DNA from: an uncultured Lachnospiraceae bacterium
GTDB lineage: Bacteria > Bacillota > Clostridia > Lachnospirales > Lachnospiraceae
Direction: 5' to 3'
Assembly (NCBI GenBank): GCA_910584845.1
Contig: CAJUDH010000008.1
Span: 1-64,000 of the forward strand
DNA length: 64,000 bases
The notes under the pieces were generated by a model. The model did no database searches and was not told where the DNA came from. It was given only the letters and a program-made list of their open reading frames with translations. Made by a program: the position numbers and the translations under genes. The stretch's first letter is position 1, and each line of letters opens with the position of its first letter. Positions 7,935-16,735 of this stretch are shown one piece after another.

Positions 7935-7962
7935 AAAAGGATGTGCAGGCCATCCTTTTTTT
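7935..7962 (+). terminator. Intrinsic terminator in the marR leader
   Basis: AAAAGGATG (7935-7943) pairs perfectly with CATCCTTTT (7951-7959) across a seven-base loop, and a T7 run covers 7956-7962. It lies downstream of the marR promoter and 40 bases before the marR start. It therefore either attenuates the operon or arrived next to the MITE. Confidence 0.75.
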
Positions 7963-8001
7963 GTAATTACGTAATCAAAAGGGCGCTATGGGAGGGATTT
8001 T

Positions 8002-8424
8002 ATGAATGACCGTATCGGAAGGCTGGTTTCGTTTATTCACCGCAAGGCTATGTCTTACCATACCAAATGTTTAAAAGGTTATGGCATATCGTCTGCCGAA
8101 TATCCGGTCCTTTTCCAGTTAAACCGGAAGGATGGGGTTACCCAGGATGAGATTGCAGTGGAGCTTGGCATGGACAAAGGGGCGATTACACGGATTTTGC
8201 AGTCCCTTTTGCAAAAGCAAATGGTTGAGCGGAAGAAGGACGGGACTGACCGCAGGTGTAACCGGATTTTTTTGACAGCCCTAGGGAGGGAAACCAAAGA
8301 ACCGGTCCGCCAGGCTAAGGACAGTTGGAACAACATTTTGACAAAGAACATGACGGAACAGGAGAAAAAGGAGCTGGTGAGGCTGCTGAAACGAACCATT
8401 CAGAATATTCAGGAGGAGTTATAA
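8002..8424 (+). CDS. MarR family transcriptional regulator
   Basis: The 140-residue protein is a complete MarR-type winged-helix regulator. The recognition helix region is DGVTQDEIAVELGMDKGAIT near residues 50-70, and the wing contains KKDGTDRRCNRIFLTALG. MarR dimers typically repress a neighbouring efflux gene and release DNA when they bind small aromatic compounds. The stop codon overlaps the start of the following MATE exporter (TAATG), so the two are translationally coupled. The palindrome at 7645-7670 is the likely binding site. ATG 8002 follows GGGAGGGATTTT. Confidence 0.95.
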   Translation: MNDRIGRLVSFIHRKAMSYHTKCLKGYGISSAEYPVLFQLNRKDGVTQDEIAVELGMDKGAITRILQSLLQKQMVERKKDGTDRRCNRIFLTALGRETKEPVRQAKDSWNNILTKNMTEQEKKELVRLLKRTIQNIQEEL

Positions 8425-9797
8425 TGCAAAAGGCAAAAGAACCCATACAAAACCCATTGAAAACGGAACCGGTAAAGAGGCTGCTGTTTCAATTTGCGGT
8501 CCCCAGCATCATTGCTATGCTGGTAAGCTCCCTGTACAATATTGTGGACCAGTTTTTTATCGGCCACAGCGTAGGGGAATTGGGGAATGCGGCAACGAAT
8601 ATTTCCTTCCCCCTTTCTATTTCCTGTGTGGCCATAGCCCTTTTATTTGGCATTGGGGGAGCTTCGGCTTTCAATATTTCCATGGGCCGTGGGGAACAGG
8701 AGAAGGCAGCTTACTATATGGGGAACGCCGCCGTGATGCTTTTTGGCTGCGGCGTTATTTTAAGTTTAGTTACGTTATTGTTTTTGGATCCCTTGCTTCG
8801 TTTTTTTGGCTCCCCCCAAAATGTATTGGATTACGCCAAGGCATATACGGGGATTGTTGCGTTTGGGTTCCCCTTTTTGATCCTAACTGCAGGCGGCGGG
8901 CATTTGATCCGTGGGGACGGGCGCCCGAAAATCAGTATGCTCTGTAATCTGGCCGGGGCCATAGCCAACGTATTTCTGGACGCTTTTTTTGTATTTGGCC
9001 TGCATATGGGCATGGCCGGGGCGGCTTTGGCGACGATTATTGGCCAATTTATTTCCGGCGGCATGGCCATCTGGTTTTTAAGCCATTGCCGGACCGTGAA
9101 AATACGGAAAGGCCATTTGATAATCCGCAAAGAAGTGGTTGGCCGGATTGCGTCCCTTGGCATGGCCCCATGCAGCAATCAGCTTGCCATGGTGCTGGTG
9201 CAGATTGCCATGAACAAATCCCTGAAATATTATGGGTCAATCTCTGCCTATGGGGAGGCCATACCCATTGCCTGCGCAGGGATTATCACCAAAGTGAACC
9301 AGGTGTTTTTATCGTTTATTATTGGCATTTCCCAAGGTTTACAGCCAATTGTCAGCTTTAACTATGGGGCAAAACAGTACCGCAGGGTAAAGGATTCCTA
9401 TGTCTTTGCCATTACCTGTGGCTTTTTGCTGGCTTTAGCCGCTTTTCTCTTGTTCCAATTTGCGCCAAGGCAGATTATTTCCGCTTTTGGGAACGGATCG
9501 AAGGAGTATTATGATTTTGCTGTGAATTATTTCCATATTTTTTTATTTTGTACGTTTATTAATTTTATGCAGCCGATCAGTTCTAATTTTTTTACATCCA
9601 TTGGCAAACCGAAAAGGGGGACCCTTTTGTCCCTTACCCGCCAGACCTTTTTCCTTTTGCCGCTGATTTTAATCCTTCCTCTGTTTGCCGGCATTGACGG
9701 AATTATGTATGCAGGGCCTGTGGCGGATTCTATGGCGGGGGCCGTTGCATCTATCCTGGTGTGGAAAGAATTTAAGAGAAAAGAATATAGCCAGTAA
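8424..9797 (+). CDS. MATE family multidrug efflux transporter (marR-linked)
   Basis: The 457-residue protein has about twelve membrane helices and the two-fold MATE pattern. The N-terminal half includes PVKRLLFQFAVPSIIAMLVS and SLYNIVDQFFIGHSVGELGN. The second half includes GISQGLQPIVSFNYGAKQYR. MATE pumps use Na+ or H+ gradients to export cationic drugs and metabolites. ATG 8424 overlaps the marR stop codon and follows AGGAGGAGTTATA, so this start is preferred to longer frames. The pump is presumably repressed by MarR and induced by its own substrates. Confidence 0.95.
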   Translation: MQKAKEPIQNPLKTEPVKRLLFQFAVPSIIAMLVSSLYNIVDQFFIGHSVGELGNAATNISFPLSISCVAIALLFGIGGASAFNISMGRGEQEKAAYYMGNAAVMLFGCGVILSLVTLLFLDPLLRFFGSPQNVLDYAKAYTGIVAFGFPFLILTAGGGHLIRGDGRPKISMLCNLAGAIANVFLDAFFVFGLHMGMAGAALATIIGQFISGGMAIWFLSHCRTVKIRKGHLIIRKEVVGRIASLGMAPCSNQLAMVLVQIAMNKSLKYYGSISAYGEAIPIACAGIITKVNQVFLSFIIGISQGLQPIVSFNYGAKQYRRVKDSYVFAITCGFLLALAAFLLFQFAPRQIISAFGNGSKEYYDFAVNYFHIFLFCTFINFMQPISSNFFTSIGKPKRGTLLSLTRQTFFLLPLILILPLFAGIDGIMYAGPVADSMAGAVASILVWKEFKRKEYSQ

Positions 9798-9935
9798 GGG
9801 GGCTTATTAGTTGCCATGGCATAAGGTTAGGTATTCCCATTTGCGGCGCCAGGTGTTATGATAAGATTGCTACTGCCAGGACATGTTGTGCCTGGGTTGA
9901 CAGGGGTTCGGGTATCTTGCCCTAAGTTAGGAGTA

Positions 9936-11519
9936 ATGATGGTACAGGTAAGCAACGATAATAAAGGGATAGCCCTTTTGAAAAAGGGCCAAAAAGGGGT
10001 AGTCCACGCCATATTCAGCCGTTTTGGCCTGCTGCTTTTTTTGCTGATGGTACAGGTACTGATCCTTTTCAGCGTGTTCCGCTGGCTTGAGGAATTTCTA
10101 CCCCATATTTGGGGAGGGACGGTGCTGTTTAGTTTTGTTATGGTGGTTTGCCTGCTGAACAGCCGTTTAAACCCCACTGCCAAGATCACCTGGCTGGTCA
10201 TTATTATGTCCCTGCCGGTTTTTGGGGTTTTGCTGTTTCTCTATACACAAAGCGATATTGGGCACAGGATATTGAAAGGCCGGATGAACCAGGCCATTGC
10301 CGCCACAAAGGACCGGGTCCCCCAATCGCAGGAGGTGATAGGCCGGCTTACCCAGGAAAAGGAAGCGGTAGCCTCATTGGCCCGTTACATACATAGAAGC
10401 GGCTGCCACCCCGTATTCGACAAAACGGCCGTGACGTACTTTCCGCTGGGGGAGGACATGTTTGAGGAGATGCTCCGGCAGCTGGAGTCTGCGGAACGGT
10501 TTATTTTCCTGGAATATTTTATTGTAGATGAGGGCCTGATGTGGGGCCGGATTTTGGAGATATTGGCAAGGAAAGCCTCCCAAGGCGTGGAAGTACGGGT
10601 AATGTATGACGGGACTTGCGAGTTTGCGCTGCTGCCCTATGATTACCCCAAACGCTTAAAAACGTTAGGGGTCCAATGCAAAATGTTTGCCCCAGCGACC
10701 CCTTTTATCTCTACCCACTACAATTACCGGGACCATAGGAAAATATTGGTGGTTGACGGGCACACGGCATTTAACGGCGGTGTGAACCTGGCGGACGAAT
10801 ACATTAACCAGAAAGTAAAATATGGCCATTGGAAAGATACCGCCGTCATGCTGAAAGGGGAGGCGGTGAAAAGCTTTACGTTGATGTTTTTGCAGATGTG
10901 GGGGATAGATGAAAAGGGGGGGGAACTTGAGCGGTACCTGTCCTGCCCGGTCCCGCGGGCGGAGGAGGCCAACGGTTACGTGATCCCTTACGGCGATTGC
11001 CCGTTGGATGACGACAAGTTAGGAAAACGGGTATATATGGATATTTTAAACCGTTCTTTAGGCTATGTACATATTATGTCGCCTTATCTCATACTGGATG
11101 GGGAGATGGAGACGGCTTTAAAATTTGCGGCAGAGAGGGGCACGGAAGTGGTTTTGCTGCTGCCCGGCATCCCCGATAAGCCGATACCATACGCTTTGGC
11201 AAAGACCCACTACCCGTCTTTGCTGGAGTCCGGCGTAAAGATCTACGAATATACGCCAGGCTTCGTCCATGCCAAAGTCTTTGTCAGCGATGGCTGCGAG
11301 GCGGTAGTCGGCACCATCAACCTGGATTACCGCAGCTTGTACCACCATTTTGAGTGCGCAACCTATCTGTATAAAGCCGACTGCATTCCGCAGATCGAAG
11401 CCGATTTCCAGTCCACGCTCAAAAAATGCAGGCAAGTCACCAGGGAAACCGTCCAAAAAGAAAAATTGCCGGTAAAACTAACCGGCTACCTAATGAAAGC
11501 CTTCGCCCCCCTGCTTTAG
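9936..11519 (+). CDS. cls: Cardiolipin synthase (phospholipase D family)
   Basis: The product of about 527 residues begins with two membrane segments (about residues 32-75 and 85-105). Two phospholipase D HKD motifs follow: His267-x-Lys269-x4-Asp274 in DHRKILVVDG and His445-x-Lys447-x4-Asp452 in FVHAKVFVSDG. It would condense two phosphatidylglycerol molecules to cardiolipin and glycerol at the inner face of the membrane. ATG 9936 or 9939 is preferred because TTAGGAG precedes it; a longer frame begins at 9858. The length fits Firmicute cardiolipin synthases. No partner genes are adjacent, and the downstream spacer holds the promoter of the amylase gene. Confidence 0.93.
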   Translation: MMVQVSNDNKGIALLKKGQKGVVHAIFSRFGLLLFLLMVQVLILFSVFRWLEEFLPHIWGGTVLFSFVMVVCLLNSRLNPTAKITWLVIIMSLPVFGVLLFLYTQSDIGHRILKGRMNQAIAATKDRVPQSQEVIGRLTQEKEAVASLARYIHRSGCHPVFDKTAVTYFPLGEDMFEEMLRQLESAERFIFLEYFIVDEGLMWGRILEILARKASQGVEVRVMYDGTCEFALLPYDYPKRLKTLGVQCKMFAPATPFISTHYNYRDHRKILVVDGHTAFNGGVNLADEYINQKVKYGHWKDTAVMLKGEAVKSFTLMFLQMWGIDEKGGELERYLSCPVPRAEEANGYVIPYGDCPLDDDKLGKRVYMDILNRSLGYVHIMSPYLILDGEMETALKFAAERGTEVVLLLPGIPDKPIPYALAKTHYPSLLESGVKIYEYTPGFVHAKVFVSDGCEAVVGTINLDYRSLYHHFECATYLYKADCIPQIEADFQSTLKKCRQVTRETVQKEKLPVKLTGYLMKAFAPLL

Positions 11520-11539
11520 GTTCGTAATTCCTACCTCTG

Positions 11540-11568
11540 TTGCTTTTACAAAAGGGGTGTGGTATAAT
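11540..11568 (+). promoter_or_regulatory. Extended -10 promoter for the alpha-amylase gene
   Basis: TTGCTT (11540-11545) and TATAAT (11563-11568) are 17 bases apart, and TGG directly before TATAAT supplies an extended -10 element. Transcription would start near 11575 and read through two duplicated hairpins before reaching the gene. Confidence 0.65.
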
Positions 11569-11599
11569 CTACACGAAAGCGAAACGCAGTGCGGAAAAT

Positions 11600-11783
11600 G
11601 CCAATCCCCCCTCGGCGCCGGGCTGGCACGAAAGCCGCAGGGGGAATGGCTTTTTCCATAGGGCCGAAGGCCCGGGAGCGAGAAGAAGCGAAGCGGAATC
11701 GAGCGGCACTGCGCCGCCGAAAAGCCAATCCCCCCTCGGCGCCGGGCTGGCACGAAAGCCGCAGGGGGAATGGCTTTTTCCAT
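11600..11783 (+). repeat. Perfect 60-bp direct repeat, each copy a terminator-like hairpin
   Basis: Bases 11600-11659 and 11724-11783 are identical. Each copy folds as GCCAATCCCCC pairing with GGGGGAATGGC (one mismatch), with a GC-rich inner stem and a following CTTTTTCC. The spacing between copies is 124 bases. Both lie between the promoter at 11540-11568 and the amylase start at 11841. Confidence 0.85.
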
Positions 11784-11840
11784 TCAGGCGGCCATAGGCC
11801 GCCGCATCAGTAGAAATCCACTTGAGGAGGTACACACCAT

Positions 11841-13637
11841 ATGGCATGGTACGACGAGGCAATCTTTTATCACATTTATCCATTAGGGCTTGCCAATGCG
11901 CCAAAACAAAATTCTTATGAAAAACCAGTCCATCGACTGAATCAATTGATCCCCTGGATTTCCCACATAAAACAAATTGGCTGTAACGCCGTCTATATCG
12001 GCCCCCTTTTTGAATCCGTCGGCCATGGGTACGAAACTACGGATTACAAAAAATTGGACAGCCGGCTGGGTACCAACGAGGATTTGGCCAATTTTGTATC
12101 CGAGTGCCATAAACAAGGGGTGCGGGTTATTTTTGACGGCGTGTTCAACCATACCGGCCGTGATTTTTTTGCTTTTCAGGATATAAAAAGGAACCGGGAA
12201 AATTCCCCTTATAAAGATTGGTACTGCAATGTGAATTTTTGGGGGAACAATGAATATGACGATGGATTTTCCTATGAAAACTGGGGCGGTTATAATTTGC
12301 TGGTGAAATTGAACCAGCACAACCCGGCGGTGAAGGATTATATTTGCGACGTGGTCCGATTTTGGGTCAAAGAGTTCGATGTGGACGGGATCCGGCTGGA
12401 TGCCGCAGACGTATTGGATTTTGATTTTATGAAAGCCCTGCGCCAGGTGGCCAACGAAGTGAAACCCGAGTTTTGGCTTATGGGGGAAGTGATCCATGGG
12501 GATTATACCCGATGGGTCAACGAGGGCACTTTGCATTCCGTTACCAATTACCATTTGCATAAAGCCCTTTATTCCGGCCACAACGACCATAATTATTTTG
12601 AGATCGCCCATACGGTCAAGCGCCTTTATGCTATGGGCGGCAACCGGCCGGACGGGCTGAAGCTTTACAATTTCGTGGATAACCATGACGTGGAGCGGAT
12701 TTATACGAAACTTAGCAATAAGATGCATTTTATGCCGGTCCATGTGCTGCTCTATACCCTTCCGGGAATCCCGTCCCTCTACTATGGCTCTGAATTTGGG
12801 ATAGAAGGGAAGAAGGAGAGGTTTTCCGATGATTCCCTGCGTCCGGCCCTTTCCCTTTCCGACTATGAGGGCGCAACGGAAACAAATCCATATACTTCTT
12901 TCATCGCCGCTTTGGGAAAAGCCCGCCAAAAGGTGCCGGCCCTTTCCTACGGGGATTACCAGGAGCTGCTTTTGAGGAACCGCCAGTATGCCTTTTCCCG
13001 GAATTATCAAGGCCAGGCAGTGGTGGTAACGGTCAACAATGACGACAGCAGCTATGTCATGTCCCTTCCGGCCGGAAACGCAGCCGAGTATGTGGGGGCG
13101 CTATCCGGCCAAAAGGTGGCGGTGGAAGGCGGAAACATCGTGGTGGATGTGGCGGCCAATTCAGGGGAGATTTGGATCCCGGTTTTGGGGGCGCAAGAAG
13201 TATCGGAAGGGCCTGTGCCGGAGCGGGCGGACATGCCAGGCAGCAGGCCGGATCCGGCGGTGACTCCCCTTGCCCGGGCTGGATCCGAAAAAGGCCCCAA
13301 GGGGCAAAAAGGGGCCTCTAAAGTGGCGCCGGAAACGGCGAAAGCGCCCCATGCCGGGCCAAAGCCGGCCGGCAGTTCCGATAAGCCAGGCGCCCGTCCA
13401 GAGCCCGGGCAAGCACCGGCTGCCCAGCCTTCCCGTAAGCCAAATGCCCAGCCGGACCCGGACAGGGGTTCCCTGGATTACGAAGAAATATTTGAAAAAG
13501 GGAGGGTCGCCGGCCTTCAGGATGCCATTTTGGCGATTATGGAAAAAAACGGCCCGGTTACGGATCAAATGCGCAAGGACGTGAGGGAAAACGTATACCC
13601 GGATTCCCTGGTTACCTGGGTGAAAAGCTTCCGGTAA
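11841..13637 (+). CDS. Cytoplasmic alpha-amylase family (GH13) glycosidase with Pro-rich linker and C-terminal domain
   Basis: The 598-residue protein has no signal peptide and starts directly with the GH13 barrel (MAWYDEAIFYHIYPLG). Catalytic residues are visible as Asp187 (GIRLDAAD), Glu216 (LMGEVIHG) and Asp283 (VDNHDVERI). It probably cleaves short alpha-glucans or maltodextrins inside the cell. The barrel and beta domain end near residue 455. About 90 Pro/Ala/Gly/Lys-rich residues of low complexity follow. A compact acidic 50-residue C-terminal domain then begins DYEEIFEKGRVAGLQDAILA. The tail's role is unknown to me. ATG 11841 follows GAGGAGGTACACACC. The long 5' leader carries two terminator-like hairpins, so transcript read-through may be controlled. 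Confidence 0.9.
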   Translation: MAWYDEAIFYHIYPLGLANAPKQNSYEKPVHRLNQLIPWISHIKQIGCNAVYIGPLFESVGHGYETTDYKKLDSRLGTNEDLANFVSECHKQGVRVIFDGVFNHTGRDFFAFQDIKRNRENSPYKDWYCNVNFWGNNEYDDGFSYENWGGYNLLVKLNQHNPAVKDYICDVVRFWVKEFDVDGIRLDAADVLDFDFMKALRQVANEVKPEFWLMGEVIHGDYTRWVNEGTLHSVTNYHLHKALYSGHNDHNYFEIAHTVKRLYAMGGNRPDGLKLYNFVDNHDVERIYTKLSNKMHFMPVHVLLYTLPGIPSLYYGSEFGIEGKKERFSDDSLRPALSLSDYEGATETNPYTSFIAALGKARQKVPALSYGDYQELLLRNRQYAFSRNYQGQAVVVTVNNDDSSYVMSLPAGNAAEYVGALSGQKVAVEGGNIVVDVAANSGEIWIPVLGAQEVSEGPVPERADMPGSRPDPAVTPLARAGSEKGPKGQKGASKVAPETAKAPHAGPKPAGSSDKPGARPEPGQAPAAQPSRKPNAQPDPDRGSLDYEEIFEKGRVAGLQDAILAIMEKNGPVTDQMRKDVRENVYPDSLVTWVKSFR

Positions 13638-13662
13638 TGGGCGGGCGCCCTATTTTAAAGGC

Positions 13663-13691
13663 TTGACAGGGTATTTTAATTGTGTTAAATT
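13663..13691 (+). promoter_or_regulatory. Promoter of the leuS T-box transcript
   Basis: TTGACA (13663-13668) and TAAATT (13686-13691) with a 17-base spacer lie just upstream of the T-box leader. Confidence 0.65.
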
Positions 13692-13697
13692 TACAGG

Positions 13698-14019
13698 TAT
13701 GGAAATGCGAGGAAGAGGAGTAGTATGCTGCGGGAACAGGCCAGAGAGCTGCCGGACGGTGCGAGGCAGGTGGGAAGGCGGCAGAACTGGCCTCGGAGCA
13801 GCCGGTTGAATGGCGGGTGGCCCGGATTGGCAAGAGGGGCCTACCCTTCGGTAGGCCCGGACGGTTTCCCGCCGTTATGAGGGAAGCGGCAGCGGGGTCC
13901 GGCAGGCAAGGCCTGCGTGGATGAAGCTGGCCGGCAGAGGGCATGCGAGAGCATGAAACAGAGTGGTACCGCGCAAGTGGCCTTGCGTCTCTGGAAATTC
14001 CGGGGGCGCAAGGTTTTTT
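13698..14019 (+). promoter_or_regulatory. T-box riboswitch of leucyl-tRNA synthetase
   Basis: The leader carries the T-box motif AGAGTGGTACCGCG (13960-13973), whose bulge pairs with the acceptor end of uncharged tRNA. A terminator follows: CCTTGCG (13981-13987) pairs with CGCAAGG (14007-14013), then T6. A long GC-rich Stem I region precedes it. Uncharged tRNA-Leu should stabilise the antiterminator and allow leuS expression. I did not resolve the specifier codon. Confidence 0.9.
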
Positions 14020-14197
14020 GTTTCGCAAAGAGGATGCCTTATGAGGCAAAACGCCCCGGGAAGCCGCATTGCGGCAAAGGCCGGGATGTGCCGAAAGCCG
14101 CCGCGTGATACAAAAACGCCCCGGAGGGGAGATTGGGCGGGGAGCGAGTATCATGCGTGTTCCGTATTGGGATACGAAAACGCCCCGGAGGGGAGAT
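14017..14197 (+). repeat. Degenerate hairpin copy and REP-like GCCCCGGAGGGG repeats between T-box and leuS
   Basis: Just after the T-box terminator, TTTGTTTCGCAAAG (14017-14030) pairs imperfectly with the segment 14037-14050. This may be a degenerate member of the hairpin family seen at 31.7 and 62.4 kb. A third AACGCCCCGG follows at about 14050. The unit AAAACGCCCCGGAGGGGAGA occurs near 14112-14133 and 14177-14197, each forming a CCCC-GGA-GGGG hairpin. No gene lies between 14020 and 14267. Confidence 0.6.
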
Positions 14198-14267
14198 CGG
14201 GGCTTTGCGGTACACGCCAGTTAGAAAGTAATTTTCAGACACACGCTAGGAGGGAGAAAAGCGAATT

Positions 14268-16679
14268 ATGGCAAATTATAATGTCGCCGCCATCGAGAAG
14301 AAATGGCGGGAAAACTGGGAGAAAAACCCGATTAACGTAAACGACGGCAAAAAGCCTAAATATTATTGCCTGGATATGTTTCCTTATCCGTCTGGCAGCG
14401 GCCTGCATGTAGGGCATTGGAGGGGGTATGTAATTTCGGACGTGTGGAGCCGGTACCAGATTTTGAAAGGCCATTATGTGGTCCATCCCATGGGTTGGGA
14501 TGCATTTGGCCTTCCGGCAGAAAACTACGCCATCAAAATGGGGATCCATCCGTCCGTTTCCACGGCGGAAAATATCCGGAACATTAAAAGGCAGATCAAC
14601 CAGATTGCGGCGGTCTATGATTGGGATATGGAAGTAAATACTACGGATCCGGATTTTTATAAATGGACCCAATGGATTTTTGTAAAAATGTTCAAAGCCG
14701 GATTAGCCTATGAAAAAGAATTCCCCATTAACTGGTGCCCGTCCTGCAAAACCGGTTTGGCCAATGAAGAGGTGGTAGGCGGCGTGTGCGAGCGCTGCGG
14801 GGCGGCGGTCACGAAGAAGAACCTGCGCCAGTGGATGTTGAAAATCACGGCATACGGGGAACGGCTGCTGAACGATTTGGATAAACTGGACTGGCCGGAG
14901 AAAGTGAAAAAAATGCAGACCGAGTGGATCGGAAAGTCCTATGGCGCGGAAGTGGACTTCCCGGTGGACGGCAGGGACGAGAAGATCACCGTCTATACCA
15001 CCAGGCCGGATACGCTGTATGGCGCCACCTTTATGGTGCTGGCGCCGGAGCATGAATTGGCGGCGGGCCTGGCCGTTGCAGAGACAAAAGAGGCAGTGGA
15101 TAAGTATATCTATGACTCTTCCATGAAGTCTAACGTGGACCGTATGCAGGATAAGGAAAAGACCGGCGTATTTACGGGAAGCTATGCCGTCAACCCGCTC
15201 AACGGGGCTAAGGTGCCGATCTGGCTGTCGGATTATGTATTGGCAGATTACGGCACAGGGGCGATTATGTGCGTGCCGGCCCATGACGACCGTGACTTTG
15301 AATTTGCGAAAAAATTTAACATCCCCATTATTCAGGTTATCGCCAAGGACGGCAAAGAAATCGAAAACATGACAGAGGCCTACACAGAGGCCAGCGGCAC
15401 CATGATTAATTCCGGCGAGTGGAACGGGATGGAGTCTGCCGTGCTTAAGAAGGAAGCCCCGGCCATGATCGAGGCCCGGGGGCTGGGCAAGAAGACGGTC
15501 AACTATAAGCTGAGGGACTGGGTATTTTCCCGGCAGCGTTACTGGGGCGAGCCGATCCCCATTATCCATTGCCCCCAATGCGGCAACGTGGCGGTACCGG
15601 AGGAGGAGCTGCCTTTGACTTTGCCGGAGGTAGAAAGCTATCAGCCTACCGGCACCGGGGAGTCCCCCCTGGCCGCCATTGAGGAGTGGGTTAACTGTAC
15701 CTGCCCCCAATGCGGCGGCCCGGCTAAGCGGGAAACCAACACCATGCCCCAATGGGCCGGTTCCTCCTGGTATTTCCTGCGCTATGTGGACAGCCACAAC
15801 AGCAAAGAGCTGGTATCCCGGGAAAAGGCGGATCAATATCTCCCCGTAGATATGTATATCGGCGGCGTCGAGCATGCGGTGCTGCACCTTTTGTATTCCC
15901 GGTTTTATACGAAGTTCCTCCATGACATCGGGGTAGTGGATTTCGACGAGCCTTTTATAAAACTTTTCAACCAAGGCATGATTACAGGCAAGAACGGGAC
16001 AAAGATGAGCAAATCCCAAGGCAACGTGGTGTCGCCGGACGACTTGGTAAGGGATTACGGCTGCGATTCCCTGCGGATGTACGAGCTGTTTGTAGGCCCG
16101 CCGGAACTGGACGCAGAGTGGGACGAACGGGGCATTGAAGGTGTTTCCCGTTTCCTGAACCGGTTCTGGAACCTGGTCCAGTCCAGCAAAGACAAAGACG
16201 TGCCAAAGACCAGGGAGATGGTCCGCCTGCGCCATAAGCTGGTTTACGACATTGAACAGAGGTTTAACCAGTTCAGCCTGAACACGGTGATTTCCGGGTT
16301 TATGGAATATAACAACAAGCTCATTGACTTGTCTAAAAAAACCGGCGGCATCGACAAGGAAACCCTAAAGACATTTACGGTCCTGCTGGCCCCTTTTGCC
16401 CCCCATATAGGGGAAGAGGTTTGGCAGCAGCTGGGGGGCACGGACAGCGTGTTCCATGCCCAGTGGCCGGAATGTGACCAGGAGGCCATGAAAGACGACG
16501 AGGTTGAAATCGGCGTCCAGGTCAACGGAAAAGCCCGCGGCGTGGTGTCTTTGCCTGCTGACGTGTCCAGGGAAGACGCCATTGCGGCAGGAAAAGCAGC
16601 CGTGGCCGGGAAGATCACCGGAAATATTGTAAAAGAGATTTACGTGCCGGGAAAGATTATCAATATCGTGTGCAAGTAA
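14268..16679 (+). CDS. leuS: Leucyl-tRNA synthetase
   Basis: The 803-residue class I aminoacyl-tRNA synthetase attaches leucine to tRNA-Leu in the cytoplasm. The HIGH-type motif is HVGH at residues 47-50 within YPSGSGLHVGHWRGY. The KMSKS motif lies near residues 579-583 (GTKMSKSQGNVVSPDDL). The editing (CP1) domain is present between them with the threonine-rich TTRPDTLYGATFMVLAPEH. Zinc-binding-like Cys pairs (CPSC...CERC) follow the N-terminal Rossmann part. The length matches bacterial LeuRS. ATG 14268 follows AGGAGGGAGAAAAGCGAATT. The gene is controlled by the T-box leader upstream and ends in a bidirectional terminator shared with flagellin. Confidence 0.98.
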   Translation: MANYNVAAIEKKWRENWEKNPINVNDGKKPKYYCLDMFPYPSGSGLHVGHWRGYVISDVWSRYQILKGHYVVHPMGWDAFGLPAENYAIKMGIHPSVSTAENIRNIKRQINQIAAVYDWDMEVNTTDPDFYKWTQWIFVKMFKAGLAYEKEFPINWCPSCKTGLANEEVVGGVCERCGAAVTKKNLRQWMLKITAYGERLLNDLDKLDWPEKVKKMQTEWIGKSYGAEVDFPVDGRDEKITVYTTRPDTLYGATFMVLAPEHELAAGLAVAETKEAVDKYIYDSSMKSNVDRMQDKEKTGVFTGSYAVNPLNGAKVPIWLSDYVLADYGTGAIMCVPAHDDRDFEFAKKFNIPIIQVIAKDGKEIENMTEAYTEASGTMINSGEWNGMESAVLKKEAPAMIEARGLGKKTVNYKLRDWVFSRQRYWGEPIPIIHCPQCGNVAVPEEELPLTLPEVESYQPTGTGESPLAAIEEWVNCTCPQCGGPAKRETNTMPQWAGSSWYFLRYVDSHNSKELVSREKADQYLPVDMYIGGVEHAVLHLLYSRFYTKFLHDIGVVDFDEPFIKLFNQGMITGKNGTKMSKSQGNVVSPDDLVRDYGCDSLRMYELFVGPPELDAEWDERGIEGVSRFLNRFWNLVQSSKDKDVPKTREMVRLRHKLVYDIEQRFNQFSLNTVISGFMEYNNKLIDLSKKTGGIDKETLKTFTVLLAPFAPHIGEEVWQQLGGTDSVFHAQWPECDQEAMKDDEVEIGVQVNGKARGVVSLPADVSREDAIAAGKAAVAGKITGNIVKEIYVPGKIINIVCK

Positions 16680-16687
16680 GGCGGCAG

Positions 16688-16724
16688 AAAAAGCCCCGGC
16701 GCAATGGATGCGCCGGGGCTTTTT
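16688..16724. terminator. Bidirectional intrinsic terminator between leuS and flagellin
   Basis: AAAAAGCCCCGGCGCA (16688-16703) and TGCGCCGGGGCTTTTT (16709-16724) form a perfect 16-bp stem with a five-base loop. The A and T flanks let it work for both convergent genes. Confidence 0.93.
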
Positions 16725-16735
16725 GGCGTTTACGC

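Noticed and set aside
11600..11783. CRISPR array
   Set aside because: Only two copies of a 60-base repeat with hairpins; the spacing and structure fit duplicated terminators, and no cas genes are present.
11883..13010. Minus-strand open frame of 375 codons
   Set aside because: It is antisense to the GH13 catalytic core and has no recognisable domain or ribosome binding site.
14703..16235. Long minus-strand open frame of 510 codons
   Set aside because: It is antisense to leuS, whose motifs and length are complete; the frame follows from codon bias.
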